A stretch of 64,000 nucleotides of DNA from Flavobacterium beibuense F44-8 (GTDB lineage: Bacteria > Bacteroidota > Bacteroidia > Flavobacteriales > Flavobacteriaceae), in assembly GCF_000769915.1 (NCBI RefSeq), contig NZ_JRLV01000004.1, positions 124,001 through 188,000 of the forward strand. The letters are read 5' to 3'. Position numbers and translations under genes: made by a program. The notes beneath the pieces were generated by a model. The model was given only the letters and a program-made list of their open reading frames with translations. It was not told where the DNA came from and searched no databases. Below are positions 44,173 through 52,649 of the stretch, one piece after another; within the stretch, counting starts at the first letter, position 1, and every line of letters begins with the position of its first letter.

Positions 44173-44180
44173 CAAATGTA
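44173..44180 (-). promoter_or_regulatory. Possible -7 box for the second plsC-like gene
   Basis: The minus strand reads TACATTTG, matching TANNTTTG, only six bases before the start codon, so the transcript would be leaderless or nearly so. No -33 TTG is seen. Confidence 0.25.
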
Positions 44181-44213
44181 AGAATTCAATCCCTATTTTT
44201 TGGTAAAACCTTT

Positions 44214-44221
44214 TACCTTTG
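44214..44221 (+). promoter_or_regulatory. Candidate -7 box of trpS
   Basis: TACCTTTG matches TANNTTTG exactly and predicts a leader of about 18 bases before the trpS ATG. A TTTG lies upstream but with only 11 bases between, so the -33 element is uncertain. Confidence 0.35.
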
Positions 44222-44242
44222 TGTAAATTTTAAAAGCATATC

Positions 44243-45214
44243 ATGGCAAAAATATTAACTGGTATCCAAAGTACGGGAACCCCTCATCTAGGCAACCTTT
44301 TAGGTGCTATAATACCAGCCATAGAAATGGCTAACAAACCAGAGAACGAATCGTTTTTATTTATTGCCGACCTTCACTCTACCACCCAGATTAAGGACGG
44401 AAAAACCCTGCGCGAAAACACGTATAGTGTTGCTGCCACATGGCTTGCGTTTGGGCTTGATATAAATAAGGTAATTTTTTACCGCCAGAGCGACGTGCCT
44501 CAAACAGCCGAACTGTCATGGTACCTTAGCTGCTTTTTCCCTTTCCAGCGATTAACACTGGCACACTCCTTTAAGGATAAGGCCGACAGACTTGCCGATG
44601 TGAATGCCGGACTGTTTACTTACCCTATGCTTATGGCTGCCGATATATTATTGTATGACGCCGAGTTTGTACCTGTAGGTAAAGATCAGCTACAGCACCT
44701 TGAAATTACCCGCGATGTGGCTTCACGTTTTAACCACCAAATGGGTGATACGTTTGTTTTACCGGAAGCTATTTCGAGCGAGGAAACTAAAATCATACCG
44801 GGTACCGACGGGGAAAAAATGAGTAAGTCACGCAACAACATTATTAATATTTTCCAGGAAGACAAACCGCTTAGAAAGCAAATAATGTCTATAGAGACCG
44901 ACAGTACTCCACTGGAGGAACCTAAAAATCCTGATACCTGTAATGTTTTTGCCATTTATAAATTACTGGCAACACCAGAGCAAACCGAAGAGATGAGAGG
45001 CAACTATCTGGGAGGCAACTATGGTTATGGTCATGCCAAACAGGCTTTGTTTGAACTTATAGTTGAGAAATACAAAGAGCCAAGAGAGAAGTACAAATAC
45101 TATATGGAAAACCTTAATGAAGTAGAGGCTCTTCTAAAATCAGGAGCCGAAAAAGCTGCTGTTATTGCAAACGGTGTACTTGGAAGAGTACGTGAGAAAT
45201 TAGGTTTCAACTAA
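44243..45214 (+). CDS. trpS: Tryptophanyl-tRNA synthetase
   Basis: Charges tRNA(Trp) with tryptophan. The 323-residue class Ic enzyme has the first ATP signature as TGIQSTGTPHLGNLLGA (the HIGH motif as HLGN) and the second as KMSKSRNN (about residues 192-199). The specificity segment ADILLYDAEFVPVGKDQLQH is also present. It is a complete single-copy gene with its own strong terminator. The short leader does not contain an obvious T-box or attenuator. Confidence 0.97.
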   Translation: MAKILTGIQSTGTPHLGNLLGAIIPAIEMANKPENESFLFIADLHSTTQIKDGKTLRENTYSVAATWLAFGLDINKVIFYRQSDVPQTAELSWYLSCFFPFQRLTLAHSFKDKADRLADVNAGLFTYPMLMAADILLYDAEFVPVGKDQLQHLEITRDVASRFNHQMGDTFVLPEAISSEETKIIPGTDGEKMSKSRNNIINIFQEDKPLRKQIMSIETDSTPLEEPKNPDTCNVFAIYKLLATPEQTEEMRGNYLGGNYGYGHAKQALFELIVEKYKEPREKYKYYMENLNEVEALLKSGAEKAAVIANGVLGRVREKLGFN

Positions 45215-45230
45215 TACACTTCAACATAAA

Positions 45231-45261
45231 ACAAAAGCCCGATGAATGTCGGGCTTTTGTT
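45231..45261 (+). terminator. Terminator of trpS
   Basis: ACAAAAGCCCGA and TCGGGCTTTTGT form a perfect 12-bp stem with a six-base loop, and a run of T follows. Confidence 0.9.
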
Positions 45262-45267
45262 TTTTAT

Positions 45268-45297
45268 AGAGATTCCTCCTTCCGGTCGAAATGACAG
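45268..45297. repeat. REP-like intergenic repeat fragment
   Basis: Between trpS and dprA the minus strand reads CTGTCATTTCGACCGGAAGG followed by AGGAATCTCT. I recognise this CATTTCGAxCGxAGGxxGAxATCT-type sequence as a dispersed intergenic repeat common in flavobacterial genomes. Only one copy is seen in the window; it contains a small palindrome CCTTCCGG/CCGGAAGG. Confidence 0.5.
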
Positions 45298-45314
45298 GCT
45301 AACGGAATACGGAC

Positions 45315-46418
45315 TTATATTGCCTCAAAAAGTTTTCCGGGCAACGGTCTTATTACACCTTTAAGCTCCATAGTAAGTAATAGTGACGAAAGTTTGAATA
45401 CTGGCATACCACATTCCAGCGCTATAATATCCATTAGTTCCTTACCGTTTTTCTGCAAAAAGTCATACACCTTCTGTTCCTCATCTTCCAAGGTAATAAA
45501 AAGTTGTTTTTGCACAGCGGCAGGCTTCTGCTCTTCAATATCCCAGTTAAGCATATAAAGCAAATCGGCAGCTCCGGTTAGCAAGTGCGCCCTTTGGCTT
45601 TTAATCAGGTCGTTACAGCCTGCACTATATTTATCGGTTATACGTCCCGGCACGGCAAAAACATCCCTGTTATAATCGTTAGCAATATTTGCCGTAATAA
45701 GTGAACCACCCTTATCAGCACTTTCTATTATAATAGTCGCTTCAGATAATCCAGCTACAATCCGGTTACGCTTTACAAAATTCTCCCTATCAGGATTAGA
45801 ACTGCTCCAAAACTCGGTAAAAAATCCACCGTTCTCCTCCATTTTAGCCATGTACTTTTTGTGTACTTTAGGGTATATCTGGTTCAGTCCGTGTGCCAGT
45901 ACTCCTACCGTTTGCAGGTTGTGTTCCATAGCGAGCTGATGTGCAAAAATATCTACCCCATAAGCAAACCCACTTATAATTACAGGGTTTAGCGGAGCAA
46001 TATCCTCAATAAGCTTACGGCAAAAATCAGCACCATAAGATGTCATTTGCCTTGTACCTACTATACTTATGGTTTTCCTGCCCTCAAGGTTTATATTCCC
46101 CGAACTGAAAAGCAGTACTGGTCCGTCTATGCAGTGTTTCAGTCTCTCGGGATATTTCTTTTCTGTATATAATAAAGGAGTTATTTTTTCCTCCTGTATA
46201 AATTTCATTTCGGCTTCGGCTAGCTTAAAAACCTCCTTATCCTGGAGGCTTTTGTAAAGCACCTCGCCAACACCCTCTATAGCAGTAAGCTGTTGCTTTT
46301 TTGCCTCAAAAACCGCCTGGGCACTCCCCAAATGATTAATAAGTTTTTTTGCCACTATATCCCCCACACCATCAATCCTGAGCAGGGCCAGTATGTTAAA
46401 CAATTCGTTGTCAGTCAT
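45315..46418 (-). CDS. dprA: DNA-processing protein DprA (Smf)
   Basis: A 367-residue cytoplasmic protein that binds incoming single-stranded DNA during natural transformation and loads RecA. It has an N-terminal helix-hairpin-helix region (LRIDGVGDIVAKKLINHLGS, IEGVGEVLYKSL), the Rossmann-like DprA core (VGTRQMTSYGADFCRKLIED, ISGFAYGVDIFAHQLAM, GSLITANIANDYNRDVFAVPG) and a C-terminal winged-helix-like segment. I start it at the ATG at 46418 (MTDNELFNILALLRI), because the 40 extra residues of a longer frame are not family sequence and would run through the divergent promoter. Confidence 0.94.
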   Translation of the reverse strand: MTDNELFNILALLRIDGVGDIVAKKLINHLGSAQAVFEAKKQQLTAIEGVGEVLYKSLQDKEVFKLAEAEMKFIQEEKITPLLYTEKKYPERLKHCIDGPVLLFSSGNINLEGRKTISIVGTRQMTSYGADFCRKLIEDIAPLNPVIISGFAYGVDIFAHQLAMEHNLQTVGVLAHGLNQIYPKVHKKYMAKMEENGGFFTEFWSSSNPDRENFVKRNRIVAGLSEATIIIESADKGGSLITANIANDYNRDVFAVPGRITDKYSAGCNDLIKSQRAHLLTGAADLLYMLNWDIEEQKPAAVQKQLFITLEDEEQKVYDFLQKNGKELMDIIALECGMPVFKLSSLLLTMELKGVIRPLPGKLFEAI

Positions 46419-46485
46419 TAGTAATTTTAAAGGTTGCGAATAAAATTGGTTTGGCGCAATTGTTAATAAAATTTGTGAATAAAAT

Positions 46486-46515
46486 TTTGCAACTGCAGTT
46501 GATTCGTTAAATTTG
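46486..46515 (+). promoter_or_regulatory. Promoter of the HU-like/SPOR protein gene
   Basis: TTTG at 46486-46489 and TAAATTTG at 46508-46515 match the Bacteroidota -33 and -7 elements with an 18-base spacer. The -7 box ends five bases before the ATG at 46521, so the transcript should begin at or within a few bases of the start codon. Confidence 0.65.
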
Positions 46516-46520
46516 TTGTT

Positions 46521-47474
46521 ATGATGATAGAGAAACACATATCGGCGCTACTATATCGTTACCAGTGCGTTATCGTTCCGGGCTTCGGTGCATTTTTAAC
46601 CGAAACCAAGTCGGCCAGCATAGATACAGCTACTAATACGTTCTATCCTCCTAAAAAGCTGATTTCTTTTAATGCGAATTTAAAGAATAATGACGGGCTT
46701 TTAGCCAACCATATCGCTTTACAGGAAAAAATTTCTTACGAACAGGCTGTAGAAGACATTAAAAAGATGGTTACCGTTTGGACAGACCAACTTGAAAACG
46801 GCGATAAGCTTATACTTAAAAACATTGGTGACCTTACTTATAACAACGAAGGCAGCCTTGTGTTCTATCCTAACACTCCGGTTAACTACCTTACCGATTC
46901 TTTCGGTTTAGGCAGCTTTACCTCTCCTGCTATTAAACGTGAAGTTTACAAAGCAGAAATTGAAGAGCTTGAAGAAGAAGTTCCGGTACTGTTCACTCCT
47001 GAAAAAAGAAAGAAAAACTACTCTTTCCTTAAATATGCAGCAGTATTTGTTGCAGCATTATCTATAGGAAGTGCTGGTTTTAAAGTATACTACGACAATA
47101 AGATAATAACCGAAACCCGTATTGCCGAACAGCATGTACAGGAACAGGTAAATCAGGAAATACAAACAGCAACGTTTTTCCTTGATCCTATGCCGGCAGT
47201 AAAACTTACCGTTAAGGAAGATACTGCTGAAGCAGATGAGGAACTTTATTACCATATTGTTGCCAATGCTTTTCGTAGTGAGGCTAACGCTAATAAAGCG
47301 GTAAACCAATTAAAAGCTCAGGGCTTTAAAGCAAGAAAACTGGACAAAAACAAGTATGGTTTATACCCGGTGCTTTATGAAAGTCATACCACTTATGAGG
47401 CAGCTCATAAAAATCTTAACAGAATAAGAAAGGAATATAACAAAGAAGCTTGGCTTCTTGTTAAAGATTTATAA
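46521..47474 (+). CDS. Membrane protein with HU-like and SPOR domains
   Basis: A 317-residue protein. The N-terminal half is a CCDC81/HU-like domain (residues about 1-110: ISALLYRYQCVIVPGFGAFL and LENGDKLILKNIGDLTYNNE). It is followed by one membrane helix (about 170-189, LKYAAVFVAALSIGSAGFKV), a linker, and a C-terminal SPOR domain (about 235-317: ELYYHIVANAFRSEANANKA to WLLVKDL) that binds denuded peptidoglycan at the septum. This architecture is typical of Bacteroidota. The HU-like part may bind DNA or protein in the cytoplasm and link it to division sites; this is inference. A terminator follows. The start may be either of two adjacent ATGs. Confidence 0.85.
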   Translation: MMIEKHISALLYRYQCVIVPGFGAFLTETKSASIDTATNTFYPPKKLISFNANLKNNDGLLANHIALQEKISYEQAVEDIKKMVTVWTDQLENGDKLILKNIGDLTYNNEGSLVFYPNTPVNYLTDSFGLGSFTSPAIKREVYKAEIEELEEEVPVLFTPEKRKKNYSFLKYAAVFVAALSIGSAGFKVYYDNKIITETRIAEQHVQEQVNQEIQTATFFLDPMPAVKLTVKEDTAEADEELYYHIVANAFRSEANANKAVNQLKAQGFKARKLDKNKYGLYPVLYESHTTYEAAHKNLNRIRKEYNKEAWLLVKDL

Positions 47475-47479
47475 AAATA

Positions 47480-47510
47480 CCGTCCCATGCTAAAGCGTGG
47501 GATTTTTTTT
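47480..47510 (+). terminator. Terminator after the HU/SPOR gene
   Basis: TCCCATGC and GCGTGGGA (one G:U pair) form an 8-bp stem with a four-base loop, followed by eight T. The next promoter lies directly after it. Confidence 0.88.
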
Positions 47511-47523
47511 GCCTTTTCTGCAC

Positions 47524-47531
47524 TATCTTTG
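47524..47531 (+). promoter_or_regulatory. Candidate -7 box of the thioesterase gene
   Basis: TATCTTTG matches TANNTTTG exactly and predicts a leader of about 12 bases to the ATG at 47547. The nearest TTG, in the terminator T-run, is 12 bases upstream, closer than the usual spacing. Confidence 0.4.
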
Positions 47532-47546
47532 CCAAAAAACAATTAC

Positions 47547-48059
47547 ATGCAGGCAAAATATCCTTCTGATTCTATGTGCATTATGACCGATTTGGTCTTA
47601 CCCGGAGAAACTAACCCGCTTAACAACCTTTTTGGTGGTGAGCTACTGGCGCGTATGGACCGCGCTGCAAGTATTGCCGCCAGGAGACATTCAAGGAGAA
47701 TTGTAGTTACCGCATCGGTTAACCATGTTGCATTTAACAGATCTATCCCTTTAGGGAGTGTGGTAACCGTTGAAGCTAAGGTTTCACGCACCTTTAAAAC
47801 ATCTATGGAGATTTTTATTGATGTATGGACAGAAGACCGTGAATCGGGCGTTAGGGCAAAAGCAAACGAGGCTATTTATACCTTTGTTGCTGTTGATGAA
47901 ACAGGACGTCCTGTAGAGATTGCTCCTATTGAACCTCAAACAGAACTGGAAAAACAACGTTTTGAAGCGGCATTAAGAAGAAAACAACTAAGCCTTGTTC
48001 TTGCCGGAAAAATGAGTCCGCATGATGCAACCGAACTGAAAGCATTATTTATAGAATAA
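47547..48059 (+). CDS. Acyl-CoA thioesterase, hotdog fold
   Basis: A 170-residue cytoplasmic thioesterase of the YciA/BFIT (cytosolic acyl-CoA hydrolase) family. The helix-and-strand core MTDLVLPGETNPLNNLFGGE, then ARMDRAASIAARRHSRRIVV and TASVNHVAFNRSIPLGSVV contains the Asn/Asp and conserved Gly of the active site. It hydrolyses acyl-CoA to free acid and CoA; the chain-length preference is unknown. I start it at ATG 47547 (MQAKYPSDSMCIM), since a longer frame begins inside the preceding terminator and across the promoter. A strong terminator follows. Confidence 0.9.
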   Translation: MQAKYPSDSMCIMTDLVLPGETNPLNNLFGGELLARMDRAASIAARRHSRRIVVTASVNHVAFNRSIPLGSVVTVEAKVSRTFKTSMEIFIDVWTEDRESGVRAKANEAIYTFVAVDETGRPVEIAPIEPQTELEKQRFEAALRRKQLSLVLAGKMSPHDATELKALFIE

Positions 48060-48060
48060 A

Positions 48061-48087
48061 AAAAGGAAGCCAATGGCTTCCTTTTTT
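48061..48087. terminator. Bidirectional terminator between thioesterase and envC-like genes
   Basis: AAAAGGAAGCC and GGCTTCCTTTT form a perfect 11-bp stem with an AAT loop; A and T runs on both sides let it serve both convergent genes. Confidence 0.9.
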
Positions 48088-48118
48088 GCTTATTATCTTT
48101 ATCTAATATTCCCTACTA

Positions 48119-49372
48119 CTATTTTAACGGATTAAGCCACTGTTGCGGATTTAACAGGCTAACATCCTGAATAATATAAAACTTAAGCACCGTTTCGCCC
48201 GTTGCTTCATTTGTCCAAACTTTACCTAAAGTTTGTTTAATACCCACTTTATCACCTTTAACTACATTAACGCTTTTTAAATTAGTATATGAAGTAACAT
48301 AACTACCATGGCGCACCAAAACAGTGTAAACCTTATCAAATGTCCCAACGTGTGTTACAAGGGTTACTTCTCCTCCAAATACCGATCTAACATCGGCATC
48401 TTTCGAGGTAGCGATATCAAGACCATTATTAAAAAAGTTACTGTGAACTTTTACTCCATCTGCCTGCCCTCTGTAAGGCCCATAAGGCTGAGAAACATAA
48501 CCTCTTTCAACCGGCCATGGTAACTGGCCTTTGTTAGCTTTGAAGTTATCTGAAATAATCTTACCCTCTTTAGTAAGCTCAATTTTTGTATTAGAAACAT
48601 TAGCAGTGCTTTTTCCGTTTTCCTTAGCTCTCTTTCTGTTTTCTTCAGCAATCGCCTCTCGTATAAGTTTCTGTATTTGCTGCTCTAGTTTCTTTTCGTC
48701 CTGCTGCCTCTTCTTAATATCAGCGGCATATTTCTTTTTATCCTTCTGTATTACCTTAACAAGCGCATCCTGTCCCTTTTTATCAGCCTCAAGCTCTTTC
48801 TTCTGTTTCTCTGTTTCAGCGAGCAGGTTTTCCTTTTCTTTTTTCTGTTCTTTCAGTTTTTCCAACAGGGCTTCGAGTTCAGCCATTTTCTCCTTAAGCT
48901 CTTCTGCCTGCATTTTCCTGAAATTGGCATACTGCTTCATGTACTGAATACGTTTGTATGCCTGTAGGAAATTCTCTGAAGAGAGAATAAACATTATTCT
49001 GCTTTGGTCAGACCTGCTTTTGTATGATTTAACAATCGTGTTAGCATAATCTTCCTTAAGTACTTCAAGCTCTTTTTCAAGCTTGTTTGCTTTTTTCTGG
49101 TTTAAGTAAATATTATCTGTAAGCAGCCTGCTTTGTTTTTGTATAGTGTTAATAAGGTTTTGCGTAAGCCTTATTTTAGCTTCGCTTTCCTTTATTTGTA
49201 CTAAAACCGATTTTTCTTTTTTATTTTGTGTGCTTAATAAACTTTGGAATTCCTTTATCTCCTTTTGAAGTTTGTTTTTTTGCTGTTCCAGCTTTTTTTG
49301 CTCGGCAGTATTTTGCCCCCAGCTTAAAGCAGTGGTACAGATAAGAAGTAAAGTAAAAAGCGCTCTTGTCAT
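48119..49372 (-). CDS. EnvC-like murein hydrolase activator
   Basis: A 417-residue periplasmic protein. A signal peptide (residues 1-19, ending LSWGQ) precedes a long coiled coil (about 22-250, extremely rich in Lys, Glu and Gln) and a C-terminal LytM/M23 domain (about 300-410). The LytM domain has lost zinc ligands: NNGLDIATSKDADV has no His where active enzymes have HxGxD, and VLVRHGSYVTSYTNLK has Asn in place of the last His. So, like E. coli EnvC, it should activate an amidase rather than cut peptidoglycan. It is the last gene of the envelope run that starts with the flippase. Confidence 0.9.
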   Translation of the reverse strand: MTRALFTLLLICTTALSWGQNTAEQKKLEQQKNKLQKEIKEFQSLLSTQNKKEKSVLVQIKESEAKIRLTQNLINTIQKQSRLLTDNIYLNQKKANKLEKELEVLKEDYANTIVKSYKSRSDQSRIMFILSSENFLQAYKRIQYMKQYANFRKMQAEELKEKMAELEALLEKLKEQKKEKENLLAETEKQKKELEADKKGQDALVKVIQKDKKKYAADIKKRQQDEKKLEQQIQKLIREAIAEENRKRAKENGKSTANVSNTKIELTKEGKIISDNFKANKGQLPWPVERGYVSQPYGPYRGQADGVKVHSNFFNNGLDIATSKDADVRSVFGGEVTLVTHVGTFDKVYTVLVRHGSYVTSYTNLKSVNVVKGDKVGIKQTLGKVWTNEATGETVLKFYIIQDVSLLNPQQWLNPLK

Positions 49373-49393
49373 TTTCTCCGTTTCGGTTAGTCT

Positions 49394-50170
49394 CTATTCT
49401 ATAAATATACGATCCATGCCTTGTGGCACCTTGTAGGTAAACCTCAGGTCTTCATTGTCAAAGGTAACATTCTTGTATTCAATCTCAATGTATACCTTAT
49501 CGGCTTTTTCGGCCTCTACCATTACACCTGTAGGCATAACCGATTTTTCATGTTTCCTGAATCCAGGGTAATTCACTGTAAGCTTTTGTGGCTCGTACCC
49601 TTTGTATTCTATTACCTGTTTCTTTAACAGCAGATTAGCCGCTTCAAAAAGAAACTCTTTAAAAACACCGTTGTCTTCCTTACCCTGTAGTTTATACAAC
49701 CCTTCCTCAAGTGAAGCTTTGTATTTACCATCGGCAAGATTATCCATGGCGCGACCCGTTATTATATTTTGAACCTTATCATAATCAAGATCAGTACCCA
49801 GCCAGTCACTCAATACCCGGAAATCGCCTTCAAAATATTCCTTTTGGGTATTTACATAGTAGCTTACCTTATCTTTAGTAATTAACGCCTTAGCAACAGG
49901 GAACCCCATTACAGTAGCGTTAACCCATATCATTTCATCTTTTTTAACTCTTATATCAAGAGTAAAGTTATACGAGTCTCCTCCTCCTTCATAATGAGCT
50001 CCGGCTCTTATTTGCAGGTTATCAAATTCCAAAGGGTTTTCATAATGCCCTTTTACTATTTCTTTAACCGATTTTTCCTTTTCAGCGTTTTTTTCAGATA
50101 CCAGTCCCTGCTTTGATTTACAGGAAACAAGCACAGTAATAAGCAGTAAGGCTGCTGTTATTTTTTTCAT
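49394..50170 (-). CDS. DUF4292 lipoprotein
   Basis: A 258-residue exported lipoprotein: the signal peptide ends in LVSC with lipidated Cys17. The mature protein matches DUF4292, with NLQIRAGAHYEGGGDSYNFT, LDIRVKKDEMIWVNATVMGF, ALITKDKVSYYVNTQKEYFE and the later YPGFRKHEKSVMPTGV. The fold of this family resembles LolA/LolB-type half-barrels, so a role in lipoprotein or lipid handling is possible. Gene order (TPR protein, this gene, EnvC-like) is conserved in Flavobacteriia as I remember it. The start follows the TPR gene by three bases. Confidence 0.88.
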   Translation of the reverse strand: MKKITAALLLITVLVSCKSKQGLVSEKNAEKEKSVKEIVKGHYENPLEFDNLQIRAGAHYEGGGDSYNFTLDIRVKKDEMIWVNATVMGFPVAKALITKDKVSYYVNTQKEYFEGDFRVLSDWLGTDLDYDKVQNIITGRAMDNLADGKYKASLEEGLYKLQGKEDNGVFKEFLFEAANLLLKKQVIEYKGYEPQKLTVNYPGFRKHEKSVMPTGVMVEAEKADKVYIEIEYKNVTFDNEDLRFTYKVPQGMDRIFIE

Positions 50171-50173
50171 GGA

Positions 50174-51529
50174 TTATTCTCCGGGTTTTAGCAATTTATT
50201 GGCTTTAGAAAAATAAGCCTCTTTTTTCTTTTCATCTCCAAGCCCGGCATAAGCCTCTCCCAGTTGCCTGTTAAAACCTGCCTCAAGCTCTGTATCCTCT
50301 ACAACAAAGTCTATTCCGTTTTCAAGCCATTCTTTTGCTTTTTTAAACTGCTGCTGTTTATTTGCTGCTAATCCTGCAAAATAATACAGTCTGGCATGGG
50401 TAGGATACAGCTCTGTATACTGTGTTGCCATATTATACAGTTCGGCAAAATTATTATCTTCAGCATAGCTGTACAGCAGTAATTCTATAGTCTCTATATC
50501 ATCGGCACTGGTTTCCAAACTTTTTTGGAAGTAATGAATAGCCTGATTAAAATTCCTTTTAGTAAAAAAGAACTTGGCAACTTCTTTAGGTACATTAATC
50601 TCTTTATCATCTTCAAAATAACCTACCGCCCTGTCCAGGTCGGTTTCATATTTTGGATTGTTGTTTGTATAAATAAGAAACTCGTTAAGTACCCTGTGTT
50701 TTATTTTACGGTCAATTTTATCACTCCCCAAAACCCTGAACATGGACTTTGCTGCCTCGTCTCCCTTATTGTCATTAAGATTAAACTTAAAGAGACTTAC
50801 CTGAGCCCAGTCTGACTCCGGAATTTCCTTTTGCAGCTTCTCGGCTACTTTTGCCGCTTTTTCCTCCTCGTTACTTTCAGAGTACAAATAAATCAGTTCC
50901 AAATAATTGGATTCCTCTTTCGGGTTTTTCTTTATGGCCTCCTCAAGAGCTTCCTTTTCAGGTTTATTGTACCTGTTATCACTAAGGATTTGCAGTTTAT
51001 ACATTTCCCTGCGCTCAGTATGCCCTACCGTTTCTTCCAGTTCGTTTATAAGCGCAAGTGCCTTATCATACTGATCTGTATACATGTATAACGATACCAA
51101 ATCTTCCTGATAATACTCTTTACGCCATTCGGTAAGCTTAAGCACTATAGGTATAGCGCTGTTATAATTTTGGGTTTGGTAATATACATCATAAAGCCCC
51201 ACCCAGTACCAACGATTGGTAGGGTCAAGCTGAGTAGCTTTTAAAAAAGCTTTCTCGGCCTCTGGGTAGTTTTTAAGGGCAAGATAATTTTTGCCCATTT
51301 CATGGTATACCACCGGATTGTTTGGCTCTTCGACCCTGCATACTTCCAGGGCCAATAGCGCCTTATCATAATTTTCTATTCCTTTTTGTTTTAATGCTTC
51401 ATAAAAGTTGTTTTCAAACTTATCACTGGCCAATGCAATTTTATCGGGCTCCTCCTGGGCACGGGAAACTGCAGGGGCTAATAACATCCCTGAAAGCAAT
51501 AATCCGCAAAAAAGAATTTTTCTGTTCAT
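50174..51529 (-). CDS. Exported tetratricopeptide-repeat protein
   Basis: A 451-residue periplasmic protein. Residues 1-24 form a signal peptide (ending VSRAQ). The mature chain has TPR units throughout: ENNFYEALKQKGIENYDKAL, PVVYHEMGKNYLALKNYPEA, RWYWVGLYDVYYQTQNYNSA, then less regular repeats, and a final LEAGFNRQLGEAYAGLGDEKKK pair. TPR scaffolds bind partners, and its neighbours are envelope lipoprotein and nucleotidyltransferase genes. The start follows the nucleotidyltransferase stop by three bases. Exact role unknown. Confidence 0.85.
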   Translation of the reverse strand: MNRKILFCGLLLSGMLLAPAVSRAQEEPDKIALASDKFENNFYEALKQKGIENYDKALLALEVCRVEEPNNPVVYHEMGKNYLALKNYPEAEKAFLKATQLDPTNRWYWVGLYDVYYQTQNYNSAIPIVLKLTEWRKEYYQEDLVSLYMYTDQYDKALALINELEETVGHTERREMYKLQILSDNRYNKPEKEALEEAIKKNPKEESNYLELIYLYSESNEEEKAAKVAEKLQKEIPESDWAQVSLFKFNLNDNKGDEAAKSMFRVLGSDKIDRKIKHRVLNEFLIYTNNNPKYETDLDRAVGYFEDDKEINVPKEVAKFFFTKRNFNQAIHYFQKSLETSADDIETIELLLYSYAEDNNFAELYNMATQYTELYPTHARLYYFAGLAANKQQQFKKAKEWLENGIDFVVEDTELEAGFNRQLGEAYAGLGDEKKKEAYFSKANKLLKPGE

Positions 51530-51532
51530 ATT

Positions 51533-52543
51533 TTATTCTATAACCGAATAGTCTCCAATACTTATACTGGTAAACTTACCGTTAAATGTAGCGTGGTTAC
51601 CTATCATAGCATTATCCAAATGAGCATTTGTTATTACCGCATTGGTTTGTACCAGGCTGTTTTTAATCTCACTGTTCTCTACTCTTGTATTATTACCTAA
51701 CGATACATTAGGCCCAACAGTAGAATTTTTAAGTACTACATTTTCACCTATAAAACACGGAGGGATAATAGTACTGTTTTCATTCACTACCGATGATGAT
51801 ACCATGTGCTCTCCGTCTTTATGTAAAAAGTTAAGCATTCTTGAATTGGTTTCTACAGTTACATTTTTGTTACCGCAGTCCATCCATTCATCTACTTTAC
51901 CCGGCACAAACTTCAGCCCTTTTTGCTTCATGTTTTCAAGTCCGTCGGTAAGTTGATATTCACCGCCTTTTACAATGTTATTATCCAGTAGGTACTGTAA
52001 CTCCTCACGAAGGGTTTCTCCACTTTTAAAATAATAGATACCTATAATTGCAAGATCTGAAACAAACTCTTTTGGTTTCTCTACAAAATCTACAATCTCT
52101 TTTTTATCATTTAACTGAACAACACCAAAGGCACTGGGATCATCAACCTGTTTTACCCAAATAACACTGTCTGCTGTAGTATCTAACGTAAAATCGGCTC
52201 TAAAAAGTGTATCGGCATAAGCCACAACTATAGGTCCGCTCATAGATTCCTTAGCACTCATAATAGCATGAGCAGTACCAAGTGGCTGCTCCTGATAGTA
52301 AATAGTGCCTTTAGCACCCAGTTTTTCGGCAATGGCAACCAGGTCTTTCTCTACCTGAACACCAAAATCCTTATGTATTATAAAAGCAATCTCTTCTATT
52401 TCCTGATTTATCACTCCTGCAATATCTTCAACCAGCCTGTGTACAATAGGTTTTCCTGCAATAGGTATTAACGGTTTTGGTACAGTAAGTGTGTGTGGGC
52501 GTAGGCGTGAACCTCTTCCCGCCATAGGAACAATTATTTTCAT
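51533..52543 (-). CDS. Sugar-phosphate nucleotidyltransferase
   Basis: A 336-residue GDP/dTDP/UDP-sugar pyrophosphorylase-type enzyme with an N-terminal nucleotidyltransferase domain (PMAGRGSRLRPHTLTVPKPL with the G-x-G-x-R-x-x-P-x-T-x-x-x-P-K signature; later VAYADTLFRADFT and EWMDCGNK). A C-terminal left-handed beta-helix domain of hexapeptide repeats runs from about residue 250 (STIIPPCFIGENVVLKNSTV onward). It makes a nucleotide-activated sugar for cell-surface polysaccharide; the sugar and nucleotide cannot be fixed. It is in the same run as the flippase and the envelope lipoproteins. Confidence 0.9.
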   Translation of the reverse strand: MKIIVPMAGRGSRLRPHTLTVPKPLIPIAGKPIVHRLVEDIAGVINQEIEEIAFIIHKDFGVQVEKDLVAIAEKLGAKGTIYYQEQPLGTAHAIMSAKESMSGPIVVAYADTLFRADFTLDTTADSVIWVKQVDDPSAFGVVQLNDKKEIVDFVEKPKEFVSDLAIIGIYYFKSGETLREELQYLLDNNIVKGGEYQLTDGLENMKQKGLKFVPGKVDEWMDCGNKNVTVETNSRMLNFLHKDGEHMVSSSVVNENSTIIPPCFIGENVVLKNSTVGPNVSLGNNTRVENSEIKNSLVQTNAVITNAHLDNAMIGNHATFNGKFTSISIGDYSVIE

Positions 52544-52649
52544 TCTTATTCTGTTATTTCTGTGTTGTCCTGTTTAATGAGTGTAGTATACTTAGTGGTA
52601 TTCTCAAAACTTCAGGACAAAGTTGGTTTTATGATTTGATTTTTACTTA

